A stretch of DNA of 64,000 nucleotides from the NCBI RefSeq assembly GCF_900112005.1, contig NZ_FOKK01000008.1, positions 104,523 to 168,522 of the forward strand, given 5' to 3'. Position 1 is the first letter of the stretch; each line of letters starts with the position of its first letter. The notes beneath the pieces are model-generated. The model saw only the letters and a program-made list of their open reading frames with translations, ran no database searches and was not told where the DNA came from. Made by a program: the position numbers and the translations under genes. Origin of the DNA: Algoriphagus aquimarinus (GTDB lineage Bacteria; Bacteroidota; Bacteroidia; Cytophagales; Cyclobacteriaceae). Below are positions 62,770 through 64,000 of this stretch, piece by piece.

Positions 62770-64000
62770 ATGAAGAATTACTTAAAGTTTTTAGTCCTAT
62801 TACTCTGCATAAGTTGTGAAAATGATTCAAACGAATCTATAGAAATGGCTCAGGTGGACCAAGCTACCATTGCCACGCATATTGAACGTCTCGCTTCTGA
62901 TGAGTTTCTTGGCAGAAAACCGTTTACTGAAGGAGAAGTCCTGACGGTGAATTATTTGAAGGAGGAATTTGAAAAACTGGGACTTTTGCCGGGAAATGGA
63001 GATAGCTTTTTTCAGGATGTGCCCATGGTAGAGATAGATGGAACACCTTCTGAAACGATGGTTATTTCCGGGAAAAATGGAAGTTTTGATTTAGGTGTTT
63101 TACAGGACTTTGTAGCAACAACAAATAAAGTAGAGACGGAAGTTAGTCTCGAGAATTCCGAGCTAGTTTTTGCTGGTTATGGTGTAGTGGCTCCAGAATA
63201 TGGTTGGAATGACTATGAGGGCATAGATTGGAAAGGGAAAACAGCTGTAGTTTTAATAAATGATCCGGGATTTCAATCTGGGGACTCTTCTTTGTTTAAG
63301 GGAAATGAAATGACCTACTACGGACGCTGGACTTATAAATATGAGGAAGCTGCTAGGCAAGGAGCCGCAGGACTTATTATTATTCATGATACTGAGCCAG
63401 CTTCGTACGGATGGAATGTGATTGAATCCGGGTGGACTGGTGCCCGCTTAGTTATTGCTAGCGATTTGCCTCTACTGAATGTCGAATCTTGGATCAGTGG
63501 TGAGAGCGCTCAGAAGATGTTTGCAGCATCTGCGATGAAAGGTCAGGATTACAAAGCTTTGGCTAGGGATAAAAACTTTAACCCAATTCCATTAGATCTG
63601 AACGTATCCGTTTCTATTGAAAACAAGATTAAAAAGGACGTTTCCAAAAACGTAGTGGCAATGATTCCTGGAACTGACAGAAAGGATGAGGTGATCATTT
63701 ACTCAGCTCATTGGGATCATTTGGGAGTAGGGAAAGCAATAGAAGGTGACTCCATCTATAATGGAGCAGTAGATAATGCTTCTGGTACTGCAGGATTACT
63801 CGCTCTTGCAGAAGCTTTTAAGAAAGGAGAAGCCACCAAGCGATCCATTGTGTTTATTGCTCTTACTGGAGAAGAACAAGGTTTATTAGGATCCGCTTTT
63901 TATGCCGAAAACCCAATTTTTGATCCTAAAAAGACCGTAGCTAATATCAATATGGATGCGTTGGACAGTCCTGGGAAAATGAAAGATCTAACGATTACAG
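62770..64000 (+). CDS. M28-family zinc aminopeptidase lipoprotein, 3'-truncated by window edge
   Basis: First 410 codons of an exported M28 peptidase; the gene continues beyond the window. The N-terminus has a hydrophobic segment and an ISC-E lipobox-like site (Cys16). The segments HIERLASDEFLGRKPFTEGE (N-terminal M28 region), a PA-domain-like insert (YGVVAPEYGWNDYEGIDWKG, AAGLIIIHDTEP), then SAHWDHLG, NGAVDNASGTAGLLALA and ALTGEEQGLLGS supply the zinc ligands and catalytic glutamate. It would trim N-terminal amino acids from peptides at the cell surface or in the periplasm. Confidence 0.94.
   Translation, partial: MKNYLKFLVLLLCISCENDSNESIEMAQVDQATIATHIERLASDEFLGRKPFTEGEVLTVNYLKEEFEKLGLLPGNGDSFFQDVPMVEIDGTPSETMVISGKNGSFDLGVLQDFVATTNKVETEVSLENSELVFAGYGVVAPEYGWNDYEGIDWKGKTAVVLINDPGFQSGDSSLFKGNEMTYYGRWTYKYEEAARQGAAGLIIIHDTEPASYGWNVIESGWTGARLVIASDLPLLNVESWISGESAQKMFAASAMKGQDYKALARDKNFNPIPLDLNVSVSIENKIKKDVSKNVVAMIPGTDRKDEVIIYSAHWDHLGVGKAIEGDSIYNGAVDNASGTAGLLALAEAFKKGEATKRSIVFIALTGEEQGLLGSAFYAENPIFDPKKTVANINMDALDSPGKMKDLTIT

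Overview
The window is an ordinary-looking chromosomal segment of a Bacteroidota bacterium, most likely a marine or freshwater member of Cytophagales (the gene set resembles Algoriphagus/Cyclobacteriaceae; genus is inference). Supporting signs seen in the sequence: a subtilase with a type IX secretion sorting domain, a TonB-dependent receptor with a CarboxypepD-like N-terminus paired with a DUF4249 lipoprotein, a BlaI/M56-TonB pair, Bat (aerotolerance) genes, SCENDS/SCQEE-type lipoproteins, and several exact or near-exact Bacteroidota -7 promoter elements (TAnnTTTG). I found no tRNA, rRNA, CRISPR array, phage or transposase gene.

Layout. 0-16 kb: the end of an aldo/keto reductase, a TrpF-like barrel, a lipoprotein overlapping a secreted S8 protease, rpe, two secreted unknowns, gyrA followed by a TPR protein, a PagL-like lipid A deacylase, then a compact PIG-L deacetylase / 34-residue membrane peptide / sodium:solute symporter unit. 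15.9-23.6 kb (minus strand): purC-STAS-rnz-queuosine-precursor transporter as one tightly packed operon, a MORN/YwqK-like protein, a thiolase, and a three-gene Bat remnant. 23.7-33.5 kb (plus strand): TonB receptor + DUF4249, BlaI + M56 peptidase, a secreted TonB C-terminal domain, a lipocalin-like lipoprotein, and a DUF1080 hydrolase with a Tat-exported Gfo/Idh/MocA oxidoreductase, a combination associated with 3-keto-glycoside chemistry.

33.5-42.7 kb: small secreted and DUF937-type proteins, the latter cut by an in-frame amber codon; a CAP-domain protein; a decayed small gene with a 20-bp tandem duplication; then a GbsR/MarR-type regulator driving a TolC-adaptor-RND efflux operon that ends in an acyl-carrier-like protein without the phosphopantetheine serine. 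Two 24-bp inverted repeats of identical architecture lie on the promoters of the regulator and of the pump operon. 42.7-57.5 kb: pckA, a POT peptide transporter, a TetR regulator, tyrS, an esterase, an ElaA-like acetyltransferase, a GH29 fucosidase, a 175-bp intergenic tandem repeat, a bacterial VLRF1-type (Vms1-like) release factor homologue divergent from a HEAT-like protein, hrpB and a potassium channel.

57.8-62.3 kb: a small glycan-type locus with an FAD oxidoreductase, two family 2 glycosyltransferases, a PglD/NeuD-like acetyltransferase and a DUF849/BKACE enzyme; the last three are translationally coupled. The window closes inside an M28 peptidase gene.

The most interesting items are the VLRF1 homologue, the paired operators of the efflux regulator, the serine-less ACP-like protein, the amber-interrupted DUF937 protein, the micro-ORF coupled to the symporter, and the BKACE-acetyltransferase-glycosyltransferase operon. 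None amounts to a proven new system.
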